35,293 nt of DNA, taken from Gillisia marina. GTDB lineage: Bacteria > Bacteroidota > Bacteroidia > Flavobacteriales > Flavobacteriaceae. Location of the stretch: the NCBI RefSeq assembly GCF_000258765.1, contig NZ_AJLT01000034.1, positions 1 through 35,293 of the forward strand. Reading direction: 5' to 3'. Positions 7,292 to 15,487 of this stretch are shown here, piece after piece. The notes beneath the pieces are model-generated. The model was not told the DNA's origin and ran no database searches. It saw only the letters and a program-made list of their open reading frames with translations. Positions within the stretch are counted from its first letter, which is position 1; each line of letters opens with the position of its first letter. The translations under genes and the position numbers were made by a program.

Positions 7292-8959
7292 ATGGCTGAA
7301 GTAATAAATATGCCACGTTTAAGCGACACCATGGAAGAAGGTGTTGTCGCTAAATGGTTGAAAAAAGTTGGAGACAAGGTCGAAGAAGGTGATATTTTAG
7401 CTGAAATTGAAACCGATAAGGCTACTATGGAATTTGAATCTTTTCACGAAGGGACATTACTACATATTGGTATTGAAGAAGGAGAAACTGCGCCGGTAGA
7501 TAATTTACTCGCTATTATAGGTGAAGAAGGAGAAGATATTTCCAGTTTATTAAAAGGGGAAAGCAAGCCTTCTGAAAAAGAAAAAAGTAAATCTGCGTCT
7601 AAGGATGCTTCCAAAGAAGCTCCAGTTGCAGATTCTAAAGATAAAAAAGAGGAAACATCTGAATCTTCCAATGAGGTTCCTGAAGGAGTAGAGGTAATTA
7701 ATATGCCTAGACTTAGTGATACCATGGAAGAAGGTACAGTAGCAGCTTGGCTTAAAAAAGAAGGTGACACCGTTGAAGAAGGAGATATTTTAGCTGAAAT
7801 CGAAACCGATAAAGCTACGATGGAATTCGAGTCTTTCTACAGTGGAACTTTATTAAAAATTGGAGTTCAGGAAGGAGAAACCGTAAAAGTTGACACCTTG
7901 TTGGCGATTATTGGGCCTGAAGGAACAGATGTCTCTGGAATTGCTTCCGGAAAGTCTGCACCAAAATCTTCTGATAAAAAAGAGGAAACTTTAACTGAAG
8001 AAAATGTTTCTGAGGGTGAAACTTCAGAAGAAAAAGAAAAAGCAAATACTACCGAAGCAAAAGACGGAAGTAGAATTTTTGCTTCCCCCTTAGCAAAAAA
8101 GATTGCTGAAGATAAAGGGATAGATTTAGCAGATGTTAAAGGTTCCGGAGAAAATGGACGAATCGTAAAGAAAGATGTTGAAGCTTTCCAACCTTCAGCT
8201 AAACCAGCAGCGGCAAAATCTGAAAGCCCTGCGGCTTCTTCAGAAAAAGCTGTTCAAACATATACGCCTGTAGGAGAAGAATCTTTTGAGGAAATCAAGA
8301 ATTCTCAAATGCGTAAAACCATTGCCAAACGTTTAGGAGAATCTAAATTTACGGCGCCACACTATTATTTAACGATAGAAGTGAATATGGAGACGGCGAT
8401 GGCTTCAAGAAAGCAGATCAATGAGATTCCTGATGTAAAGGTTTCTTTTAACGATATGGTAATTAAGGCTTCTGCGATGGCATTAAGAAAACACCCTAGA
8501 GTGAATTCCCAATGGACAGGTGATGCTACCAAAATAGCTAAGCATATCCATATGGGAGTTGCAGTAGCTGTAGAAGATGGGCTAGTTGTTCCTGTTGTTA
8601 AATTTGCAGATCAACTATCTATGACTCAAATTGGTGCTCAAGTAAAAGACCTTGCAGGAAAATCCAGAAACAAAAAGTTGCAACCTTCAGAAATGGAAGG
8701 AAGTACTTTTACAGTTTCTAACCTTGGAATGTTTGGAATTACTGAATTTACCAGTATTATAAATCAGCCTAATTCAGCAATCCTATCTGTAGGAGCAATT
8801 GTAGAAAAGCCGGTTGTGAAAGATGGACAAATTGTAGTTGGAAACACTATGAAAGTAACCTTAGCCTGCGATCATCGAACCGTAGATGGTGCTACAGGGG
8901 CGGCTTTCTTGCAAACTTTAAAAACATACTTGGAGAATCCTGTAACAATGTTAGCATAA
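7292..8959 (+). CDS. pdhC: Pyruvate dehydrogenase E2 (dihydrolipoamide acetyltransferase), two lipoyl domains
   Basis: Core subunit of the pyruvate dehydrogenase complex, transferring acetyl from lipoamide to CoA. Domain order in the 555 residues: lipoyl domain 1 (about 1-80, lipoyl-lysine Lys43 in ETDKATMEF), charged linker, lipoyl domain 2 (about 132-212, Lys174 in the same motif), Ala/Glu/Lys-rich linker, E3-binding domain (about 261-300, IFASPLAKKIA), linker, then the catalytic domain ending with the active-site DHRTVDG (His528, Asp532). The two lipoyl domains are nearly the same and 131 residues apart, pointing to an internal duplication. A terminator follows the gene. It forms an operon with pdhA. 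Confidence 0.96.
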   Translation: MAEVINMPRLSDTMEEGVVAKWLKKVGDKVEEGDILAEIETDKATMEFESFHEGTLLHIGIEEGETAPVDNLLAIIGEEGEDISSLLKGESKPSEKEKSKSASKDASKEAPVADSKDKKEETSESSNEVPEGVEVINMPRLSDTMEEGTVAAWLKKEGDTVEEGDILAEIETDKATMEFESFYSGTLLKIGVQEGETVKVDTLLAIIGPEGTDVSGIASGKSAPKSSDKKEETLTEENVSEGETSEEKEKANTTEAKDGSRIFASPLAKKIAEDKGIDLADVKGSGENGRIVKKDVEAFQPSAKPAAAKSESPAASSEKAVQTYTPVGEESFEEIKNSQMRKTIAKRLGESKFTAPHYYLTIEVNMETAMASRKQINEIPDVKVSFNDMVIKASAMALRKHPRVNSQWTGDATKIAKHIHMGVAVAVEDGLVVPVVKFADQLSMTQIGAQVKDLAGKSRNKKLQPSEMEGSTFTVSNLGMFGITEFTSIINQPNSAILSVGAIVEKPVVKDGQIVVGNTMKVTLACDHRTVDGATGAAFLQTLKTYLENPVTMLA

Positions 8960-8990
8960 GCTAAATATCATAAGGAATATACTATTTGAA

Positions 8991-9017
8991 AATCCCGCGC
9001 TATTGCGGGATTTTTTT
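8991..9017 (+). terminator. Rho-independent terminator of pdhA-pdhC
   Basis: Stem AATCCCGC (8991-8998) with GCGGGATT (9005-9012), six-base loop, then a continuing T run. It lies 32 bases after the pdhC stop and ends only about 12 bases before the next start codon. Confidence 0.85.
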
Positions 9018-9029
9018 ATCTTTATGGCT

Positions 9030-10025
9030 ATGATAAAATTAACTTTAAGAATAGCGAGCCTTGGGCTGCTGTTTGTTTTTTCCGCGTGTAACCTTACACA
9101 AAACTCTACAGAAGAGAAACAAATAATCTCACCAACCCAAAAAATTGAAACTCCTAAGGCGACATTAAATGCATCGGCTGTTAAGGAGGAATTGGAGTTT
9201 CTAACTTCAAATGATTTGATGGGCCGAAATACTGGGACTGATGGGATAGAGAAAGCCGCGGTGTATTTAGAAGGCATTCTAAAGAAAAACAACATCAAAC
9301 CATATTACAAAACCTACAGAGATTCCTTTGAAGTTAAGGGAGCAACTGGATACAACATCATTGGTTTTGTAGAAGGAGCAGATCCAGTATTGAAAAATGA
9401 GTTTTTAATAATAAGTGCCCATTACGATCATATTGGATTGGTTTCTCCAATCGCAAACGATTCCATAGCAAATGGTGCTAATGATAATGCAGCAGGTTCT
9501 GTTGCAGTACTTGAATTGGCAAAATATTTTGCTACTGCACCAAAGAACCGAAGAAGCATGCTCTTTGTTTTTCTTTCGGCTGAAGAAAAAGGGCTTTTAG
9601 GATCTAAGCATTTGGCCAAAAGATTAAAAGATGAAAAATTGGATCTTTATGTGAACTTTAATATTGAAATGATTGGAGTTCCTATGCAAGGAAAAGATCA
9701 TAAAGCATATTTAACCGGATTTGAAGAATCGAATTTGGCCGATAAATTCAATGAATATTCTGATGAAAAGATTTTAGGGTTTCTTCCGAAAGCGAAAGAA
9801 TTTGACCTTTTTAGAAGAAGTGATAACTATTCTTTTTATAAAGAATTCAATGTACCGGCACAAACCATAAGCTCGTTCGATTTTACAAATTATAGTTACT
9901 ATCATCAAGTGCAAGATGAAGCAGACAAATTGGATATTGCGTTTATGACAGATTTAATAGAATCTATTATTCCCGGAATTTATACCATGGCGAATACTTC
10001 AACTAAAGAAATAAAATTAAACTAA
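9030..10025 (+). CDS. M28 family zinc aminopeptidase, lipoprotein
   Basis: Probable extracytoplasmic metallopeptidase of family M28. From ATG 9030 the 331-residue product begins with a lipoprotein signal (FVFSAC, Cys20). Metal and catalytic residues are present in order: SAHYDH (His131), GANDNAAG (Asp152), SAEEKG (Glu185/186), NIEMIG, and the late His in YYHQVQDE. A PA-type insert is absent. The frame is open back into the terminator hairpin (TTG 9003), which cannot be the start; ATG 9024 is an alternative. The gene begins just after the pdh terminator and ends two bases before the SDR gene, so it likely heads the 9-13.9 kb plus-strand group. Substrate unknown. Confidence 0.88.
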   Translation: MIKLTLRIASLGLLFVFSACNLTQNSTEEKQIISPTQKIETPKATLNASAVKEELEFLTSNDLMGRNTGTDGIEKAAVYLEGILKKNNIKPYYKTYRDSFEVKGATGYNIIGFVEGADPVLKNEFLIISAHYDHIGLVSPIANDSIANGANDNAAGSVAVLELAKYFATAPKNRRSMLFVFLSAEEKGLLGSKHLAKRLKDEKLDLYVNFNIEMIGVPMQGKDHKAYLTGFEESNLADKFNEYSDEKILGFLPKAKEFDLFRRSDNYSFYKEFNVPAQTISSFDFTNYSYYHQVQDEADKLDIAFMTDLIESIIPGIYTMANTSTKEIKLN

Positions 10026-10027
10026 GC

Positions 10028-10708
10028 ATGAAGCATGTTGTAATAACAGGAACTAGCAGAGGAATTGGTTTCGAAATGGTGAAGCTTTTTTCTGAAGCAG
10101 GTCATCATGTAATAGCTTTGTCCAGGAAACCGGAATCACTCCAAGCTTTAAATTTGAAAAATGTACAGGTGATTGCCTGCGATATTACAAAGGAAGAAGA
10201 GCTTCAGGAAATAGCGGTTCATATTGAAAAGACATGGCAAAAAGTAGATGTTTTAATCAATAACGCAGGAGCAATTTTAAATAAATCTTTTGCTGAAGCA
10301 TCTTTAGATGAGTTTAAAGCCATTTATAATACTAATGTTTTTGGGGTAGCTGGACTTATTCAAAAATTACTTCCTTTTATGGATTCCACTTCTCACGTAG
10401 TTAACATTAGCAGTATGGGTGGAGTGCAGGGCAGCATGAAATTCCCTGGTCTTTCGGCTTATAGTTCGAGTAAGGGAGCATTAATAACCTTAACAGAAAT
10501 GCTAGCTGAAGAATATAAAGAGAATGGTCCGTCATTTAATGTATTGGCTTTAGGTGCCGTACAAACCGAAATGTTGGAAGAAGCATTTCCGGGATATAAA
10601 GCACCGGTTTCTGCACAAGATATGGCCGAATATATAATGGATTTTAGTCTTACCGGTCAAAAATATTATAATGGGAAACTTTTACAGGTTTCTAATAGCA
10701 CCCCTTAA
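10028..10708 (+). CDS. Short-chain dehydrogenase/reductase (SDR) family protein
   Basis: A 226-residue classical SDR: nucleotide-binding TGTSRGIG (7-14), NNAG (78-81), catalytic Ser128/129 in NISSM and the YxxxK pair Tyr145/Lys149 in YSSSK. The Arg after TGTS and the short length suggest an NADP-preferring reductase, but the substrate cannot be read from sequence. It starts two bases after the M28 peptidase stop and is followed 10 bases later by the SprT-like gene, so it is part of the same transcription unit. No frame damage seen. Confidence 0.9.
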   Translation: MKHVVITGTSRGIGFEMVKLFSEAGHHVIALSRKPESLQALNLKNVQVIACDITKEEELQEIAVHIEKTWQKVDVLINNAGAILNKSFAEASLDEFKAIYNTNVFGVAGLIQKLLPFMDSTSHVVNISSMGGVQGSMKFPGLSAYSSSKGALITLTEMLAEEYKENGPSFNVLALGAVQTEMLEEAFPGYKAPVSAQDMAEYIMDFSLTGQKYYNGKLLQVSNSTP

Positions 10709-10718
10709 AAAGGAAGAA

Positions 10719-11318
10719 ATGAGTGATGTTCTTGAGCGATATTTACCAAGTCACGCGGTATCTCCTGTTTTTAATCTTATAGAGGAAAATAATATTCATC
10801 TAAAAATTGTAAACGAAAGGGTAACGAGGCATGGCGATTATAGAAGGAGGCCAAATGGAGTTCATCAAATTACAATTAATGCAAATTTAAATAAGTACAG
10901 GTTTTTAATAACTTTAGTGCATGAAATTGCTCATCTCTTAGCTTTCGAAAGATTTGGGAGTGCAATAAAACCACACGGGAGAGAATGGAAATTTACATTT
11001 CAGCAAATGATGTTACGATTTATAAGACCTGAGATATTTCCGATACAATTACTACCTTTAATTGCGAAACATTTCAAAAATCCTAAAGCGAGTAGCGATA
11101 CCGATGCTCAATTATCTGTAGCCCTTAAAAGTTTTGACCCCGAAAATGATAAAAATTATATTTTCGAGCTGCCACTTGGTGGAGTATTCAAGATTTACAA
11201 CGGTAAGGTGTTCAAAAAAGGAGCAAAGAGAAGGAAGCGGTATGAATGTGTAGAGATGGATACGGGCAAAGTTTATTTATTTCAACCTAATGCCGAAGTT
11301 GAGTTAATTGCCGGCTAG
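10719..11318 (+). CDS. SprT-like zinc metalloprotease domain protein
   Basis: A 199-residue protein with an SprT-like fold. The zinc-binding HEIAH (His68, Glu69, His72) is followed by PHGREWK, which supplies the third ligand region. Members are related to SprT and the eukaryotic SPRTN domain; the role of the bacterial proteins is poorly defined. The frame is open back to 10671, inside the SDR gene, but ATG 10719 has AGGAAGAA directly before it and gives MSDVLERYLP, so it is chosen. The C-terminal half is basic (KGAKRRKRYE) with a likely zinc-ribbon-like beta region but no full cysteine set, since only one Cys is seen. Confidence 0.85.
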   Translation: MSDVLERYLPSHAVSPVFNLIEENNIHLKIVNERVTRHGDYRRRPNGVHQITINANLNKYRFLITLVHEIAHLLAFERFGSAIKPHGREWKFTFQQMMLRFIRPEIFPIQLLPLIAKHFKNPKASSDTDAQLSVALKSFDPENDKNYIFELPLGGVFKIYNGKVFKKGAKRRKRYECVEMDTGKVYLFQPNAEVELIAG

Positions 11319-11337
11319 GTTTTAAACAAAAGAAAGA

Positions 11338-12426
11338 ATGACAAGTTATAATAAAGATTATTATGCGGTAATTATGGCTGGGGGAGTAGGTTCCAGATTC
11401 TGGCCACTAAGCACGGCTAAATACCCAAAGCAATTTCACGATATGCTTGGTATAGGGGAAACCTTATTGCAAAGTACTTTTAATAGACTTAGGAATGTAG
11501 TTCCGCACGAGAATATTCTTATTCTTAGTAACGAAGCTTACAACGATATTATAAAGGAACAGCTCCCGAAAATCAAGCAAGAACAAATTATTTTGGAACC
11601 GGCAATGCGCAATACCGCGCCATGTATCTTATTGGCGGCAATGAAAATTAAGAAGAAAAACCCAAATGCAGTGATGATCGTAGCGCCGAGTGATCATTTT
11701 ATAAATGATGAAGATGCGTTTGTTGCAGATATCAACTTAGCTTTTGAAGCGGCAATTAAGGAAGATATTTTAATCACTTTAGGAATAAAACCTACGTTTC
11801 CAAACACTGGTTACGGATATATAAAATATGAACAAGAAGAGGGTAAAGACTTGCAAAAAGTTGAGGTGTTTACTGAAAAGCCAACTTTAAGAAACGCTAA
11901 AAAGTATTTAGAAGAAGGGAATTATGTGTGGAATGCCGGAATCTTCATTTGGAAGGCTTCATTTATAACCGATTCTTTCGACGCGCATTTACCGGAGATG
12001 TTTAAATTATTTAATGAAGGAGAAAAAGTTCTAAACACTTCAAAAGAAGAAAAATTTGTTGCAGAAACCTATCCTAAGGCACAAAATATTTCTATCGATT
12101 ATGCGATCATGGAAAAGTCAGATTCAGTATATGTAATTCCCGCTTCATTTAAATGGAGTGATCTGGGAACTTGGGGATCTCTGCATGAAGAGTTGCCCAA
12201 GGATAGAAATGATAATGCGGTGGTAAAAGCGCAATTGATGCATGAAGATGCAACAGGAAACATGATCTATACTCACAATTCTAAAGTGGTGGTTGTAGAT
12301 GGCTTGAAAGATTATATTATTGTGGATGATAAAGATGTGCTGCTAATCGTTCCGAAGGAGAAAGAGCAAGACATTAAAGAGATCAGAAATAAAGTGATGG
12401 AAAAATTTGACGAGAGTTTAGGATAG
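11338..12426 (+). CDS. manC: Mannose-1-phosphate guanylyltransferase
   Basis: Cytoplasmic nucleotidyltransferase making GDP-mannose from mannose-1-phosphate and GTP for surface polysaccharides and glycans. The 362-residue product has the signature MAGGVGSRFWPLS (13-25) with KYPKQF, then EPAMRNTAPC, VAPSDHFI, EKPT, WNAGIFIW and FKWSDLGTWGS. It lacks the C-terminal phosphomannose isomerase domain found in bifunctional ManC/AlgA, so it is the single-function form. The next gene starts two bases after its stop. No other polysaccharide genes are adjacent, suggesting a housekeeping role. Confidence 0.93.
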   Translation: MTSYNKDYYAVIMAGGVGSRFWPLSTAKYPKQFHDMLGIGETLLQSTFNRLRNVVPHENILILSNEAYNDIIKEQLPKIKQEQIILEPAMRNTAPCILLAAMKIKKKNPNAVMIVAPSDHFINDEDAFVADINLAFEAAIKEDILITLGIKPTFPNTGYGYIKYEQEEGKDLQKVEVFTEKPTLRNAKKYLEEGNYVWNAGIFIWKASFITDSFDAHLPEMFKLFNEGEKVLNTSKEEKFVAETYPKAQNISIDYAIMEKSDSVYVIPASFKWSDLGTWGSLHEELPKDRNDNAVVKAQLMHEDATGNMIYTHNSKVVVVDGLKDYIIVDDKDVLLIVPKEKEQDIKEIRNKVMEKFDESLG

Positions 12427-12428
12427 AA

Positions 12429-13868
12429 ATGGCGAATCAAGATAATATAGGAAGCAATCCTCCGCAGCAAGAAACTTTTGAAACCGATATGTCTAAAGCC
12501 AAAGGTTTATGGGCGCATATTAAAGATTTTATTTCTGAATTACTGGATATTAGAGAAGACACAGATAGGGAATCTACTGTAGAGGCAATTAAGAAAGATA
12601 TTCCTTTTAAGGGGCATAATGCTTGGATACTTATTTTCTCCATCTTCGTTGCATCTATAGGATTGAATGTAAGTAGTACTGCAGTAGTTATAGGAGCGAT
12701 GCTTATTTCTCCCCTAATGGGACCAATTGTAGGAGTAGGATTATCTGTTGCCATTAATGATGTGGATACCTTGAAAAGATCGTTCATTAATTTGGGCGTT
12801 ATGGTATTCCTAAGTGTTTTAACAGCTTATATCTACTTTCTCATATCACCTATAAAAGAAGAAACGCCAGAATTGCTGTCCCGTACGTATCCTACAATCT
12901 TAGACGTGTTAGTTGCTGTTTTTGGTGGCCTGGCACTCATTGTTGCTAAAACCAAAAAAGGTACTATTGCAAGTGTTATATTTGGGGTTGCAATTGCCAC
13001 GGCATTAATGCCACCATTGTGTACCGTGGGATATGGTTTAGCAATAGGTAATATGGCTTGGGCCGGTGGCGCACTGTATCTTTTCTCTATAAACGCAGTA
13101 TTTATAGCTCTTTCCACATTTGTGGTCTCAAAAATTTTAGGTTTCCCATTGGTGAAATATGCCAATCAGCAAAAAAGAAAGAGAATTGCTCAAATTGCCT
13201 CTGCAGTTGCAATTGTGGTAATAATACCAAGTGTAATCCTTTTTGTTAACCTTCTAAGAAAGCAAGTTTTTGAATCTAAGGCAAAAGAATATTTAGGGAA
13301 AGTGGTGCAATATGAGGGCGCGCAAACCATTAAATTTGAACAAGATTTTAAGAATAAAGAGATAGAAGTATATCTAATTGGAAAAGTTGTTCCAATGGCA
13401 ACAATAAACGAATGGAGGGAAGGACTCAAAGAGTATGATGCGTTAAAAGAATCTAATTTAATTATCCATCAAGGGACTAACGAATCTGGGGAGGATATAG
13501 GTTTATTATCTTCTCAATTAAGAAGTGGGATTTTGGAAGATCTTTATGTGAAAAACCAAGAAGTGATCGAGAATAAGGATGCACAAATCAGCTTTTTGGA
13601 AAATGAGCTTTTAAAATATAAACAAGGAGATTTTTCTTTTGAAGAAATTAGTAAAGAGCTAAAGATTAACTATGAAAAAGTTGAGAATTTAAGCTACGCT
13701 AATACTATTTCAACCAATTTTGAAAGCACCGATACTATTCCCACTTTTAATGTGACTTGGAATTCTAAAATTAGGAATGCAGAAAAGATTGCTGAAGCAA
13801 ATAAAATTCAACGATGGTTAACTATGAGATTAAAATTAGATACGCTTGCCGTAAGATCTCTTAATTAA
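12429..13868 (+). CDS. DUF389 family membrane protein
   Basis: A 479-residue protein with a cytoplasmic N-terminus, about six membrane segments between residues 60 and 280 (including SSTAVVIGAMLISPLMGPIVGVG, described here only by position 80-102) and a long soluble C-terminal part with a coiled-coil-like stretch (about 370-420). The core block matches DUF389/TIGR00341 membrane proteins, whose transport role is not established. The coding sequence begins two bases after manC and ends overlapping by four bases with the convergent ABC ATPase gene. No gene in the neighbourhood explains its substrate. Confidence 0.85.
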   Translation: MANQDNIGSNPPQQETFETDMSKAKGLWAHIKDFISELLDIREDTDRESTVEAIKKDIPFKGHNAWILIFSIFVASIGLNVSSTAVVIGAMLISPLMGPIVGVGLSVAINDVDTLKRSFINLGVMVFLSVLTAYIYFLISPIKEETPELLSRTYPTILDVLVAVFGGLALIVAKTKKGTIASVIFGVAIATALMPPLCTVGYGLAIGNMAWAGGALYLFSINAVFIALSTFVVSKILGFPLVKYANQQKRKRIAQIASAVAIVVIIPSVILFVNLLRKQVFESKAKEYLGKVVQYEGAQTIKFEQDFKNKEIEVYLIGKVVPMATINEWREGLKEYDALKESNLIIHQGTNESGEDIGLLSSQLRSGILEDLYVKNQEVIENKDAQISFLENELLKYKQGDFSFEEISKELKINYEKVENLSYANTISTNFESTDTIPTFNVTWNSKIRNAEKIAEANKIQRWLTMRLKLDTLAVRSLN

Positions 13869-14629
13869 TGCCCTTTTAATTGTGCGTCTCTTACTTTTTT
13901 GAAAAGATTAGAAGAATACACGAAATCCGTCACTGTTTTATCATCTGTTTGAAAAATCTGGGATTTATCACCTTTCCATGCTAGAACACCATCTTTTAAA
14001 AATGCAATATTTTCCCCTATTTCTAGTACCGAATTCATATCGTGGGTGATTATAACGGTAGTTATATCATTTTCACGTGTTAATTCCTGAATAAGATTAT
14101 CAATAACGGTTGCTGTTGTGGGATCCAATCCAGAGTTAGGTTCATCACAAAACAGATATTTCGGCTTGTTTACAATAGCTCTCGCAATTGCAACACGCTT
14201 TTGCATTCCTCCACTAATTTCTGAAGGAAATTTATTTTCACTGCCTTCCAAGTTTACACGTTTTAAAACTTCAGCAACCCTAGATTTTAATTCGCGTTTG
14301 CGTTGTTTTGTAAACATTCGAAGTGGAAACATGACATTTTCTTCAACTGTCATAGAATCAAATAAGGCACCTCCTTGAAATAACATTCCAACCTCTGTGC
14401 GAAGCTCTCTTTGCTCTTCATCTGTAAAAGAAGAATACGCCTTTCCATCATACTCAATAGTTCCTTTTTCGGGTTTAAATAAGCCGAGCATACATTTTAA
14501 AAGCACACTTTTCCCGGAACCCGATTGACCGATGATCAAATTTGTTTTTCCTGTTTCAAAAACAAAATTTATCCCTTTCAGAATTTCTTCGCCACCAAAA
14601 CCTTTATGAAGATTCTTAATTTCAATCAT
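13865..14629 (-). CDS. MlaF-like ABC transporter ATP-binding protein
   Basis: A 254-residue ABC ATPase with Walker A GQSGSGKS (34-41), Q-loop in MLFQGGALFD, signature SGGMQ (139-143), Walker B YLFCDEP (158-164) and the switch His in IITHDMNS. The QGGALFDSMTV and EPNSGLDP wording is typical of the MlaF/Mkl subfamily that drives lipid transport with MlaE-type permeases and MCE proteins across the envelope. Its start codon overlaps the stop of the MlaE-like gene (TAATG), so translation is coupled. No MCE (MlaD) gene follows; the next gene is convergent. Confidence 0.9.
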   Translation of the reverse strand: MIEIKNLHKGFGGEEILKGINFVFETGKTNLIIGQSGSGKSVLLKCMLGLFKPEKGTIEYDGKAYSSFTDEEQRELRTEVGMLFQGGALFDSMTVEENVMFPLRMFTKQRKRELKSRVAEVLKRVNLEGSENKFPSEISGGMQKRVAIARAIVNKPKYLFCDEPNSGLDPTTATVIDNLIQELTRENDITTVIITHDMNSVLEIGENIAFLKDGVLAWKGDKSQIFQTDDKTVTDFVYSSNLFKKVRDAQLKGH

Positions 14630-15366
14630 TAGCTAAGTAATAGTTGGGTTACTAAATAATTTGTGATAATTAGAACTACACTAGTCCAAACGAAAGATGT
14701 GGTACTTGCATGACCTACTTCTAGTGCTCCACCTTTCATGTAGTAACCATGATATGCGGGTATCGTTGCAAGTATCATTGCAAAAATGAAGGTTTTAATA
14801 AAAGCATAGATCACATGAAATCCATCGAAATTATCCTGTAATCCGGAGAGAAAAAGATCTGCACCAACAAATCCCCCAAATACTGCGGCAGCATAGGCCC
14901 CCATAATCCCTAAGAACATGGAAATAGCGATTACAAATGGGTACGTTAGCATCGCAATGATCTTTGGAAAAATTAAATAGTTCAAAGAATTTATACCCAT
15001 CACTTCCAAGGCGTCAATTTGCTCGGTTACCCTCATAGAACCAATACTCGAGGTTATAAAAGAACCTACTTTACCCGCCATAATAATGGAGATAAATGTA
15101 GGTGCGAATTCAAGGATTATAGATTGCCTCGCAGCAAAAGCAATTAAGGTCTTTGGGATTAATGGATTGTTAAGGTTTAAGGCAGTTTGTATGGCTACAA
15201 CTCCGCCAATAAAAAAGGAGATAAATGCAACTATCCCCAGCGAACCAATAATAAGCTCATTTATCTCTTTAAAGATTAATTCTCTTAAGACAGATCGTTT
15301 GGTCATTCTGCCAAACACGCCTTTAATCATTAAAAAATATTCACCAATAGAATGGACGTAGCTCAT
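14629..15366 (-). CDS. MlaE/YrbE-like ABC permease
   Basis: A 245-residue permease of the MlaE/YrbE family with five to six membrane segments. Family blocks seen are FAPTFISIIMAGKVGSFI (within 90-110), EQIDALEVMGINS and the C-terminal GGALEVGHASTTSFV. It partners the ATPase encoded directly downstream, probably moving phospholipid between the membranes. An in-frame TTG at 15369 lies directly before ATG 15366; the ATG is chosen. Upstream it is divergent from the PafA-type phosphatase gene across 121 bp. Confidence 0.9.
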   Translation of the reverse strand: MSYVHSIGEYFLMIKGVFGRMTKRSVLRELIFKEINELIIGSLGIVAFISFFIGGVVAIQTALNLNNPLIPKTLIAFAARQSIILEFAPTFISIIMAGKVGSFITSSIGSMRVTEQIDALEVMGINSLNYLIFPKIIAMLTYPFVIAISMFLGIMGAYAAAVFGGFVGADLFLSGLQDNFDGFHVIYAFIKTFIFAMILATIPAYHGYYMKGGALEVGHASTTSFVWTSVVLIITNYLVTQLLLS

Positions 15367-15451
15367 CAAGGAATTTTTGTAAAGCTAAAATACTAAAATT
15401 TAGCAGGAAACTATTTAACGAAGAATTAAAGTTTAAAGCCTAATTCTTTAG

Positions 15452-15459
15452 TAATTTTG
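15452..15459 (+). promoter_or_regulatory. Putative -7 element of the phosphatase gene
   Basis: TAATTTTG fits TAnnTTTG and lies 29 bases ahead of the start codon. No clear TTG is found at the -33 position. Confidence 0.4.
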
Positions 15460-15487
15460 AGACTATTACTAATAGCAGATCTATTTT

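Noticed and set aside
7444..7770. 108-residue minus-strand open frame in the E2 gene
   Set aside because: It is the complement of the lipoyl-domain and linker coding region; Ser-rich composition is a mirror of the Glu/Lys-rich linker.
9003..9029. TTG start for the M28 peptidase
   Set aside because: It falls within the terminator stem of the pdh operon; ATG 9030 gives a proper lipoprotein signal.
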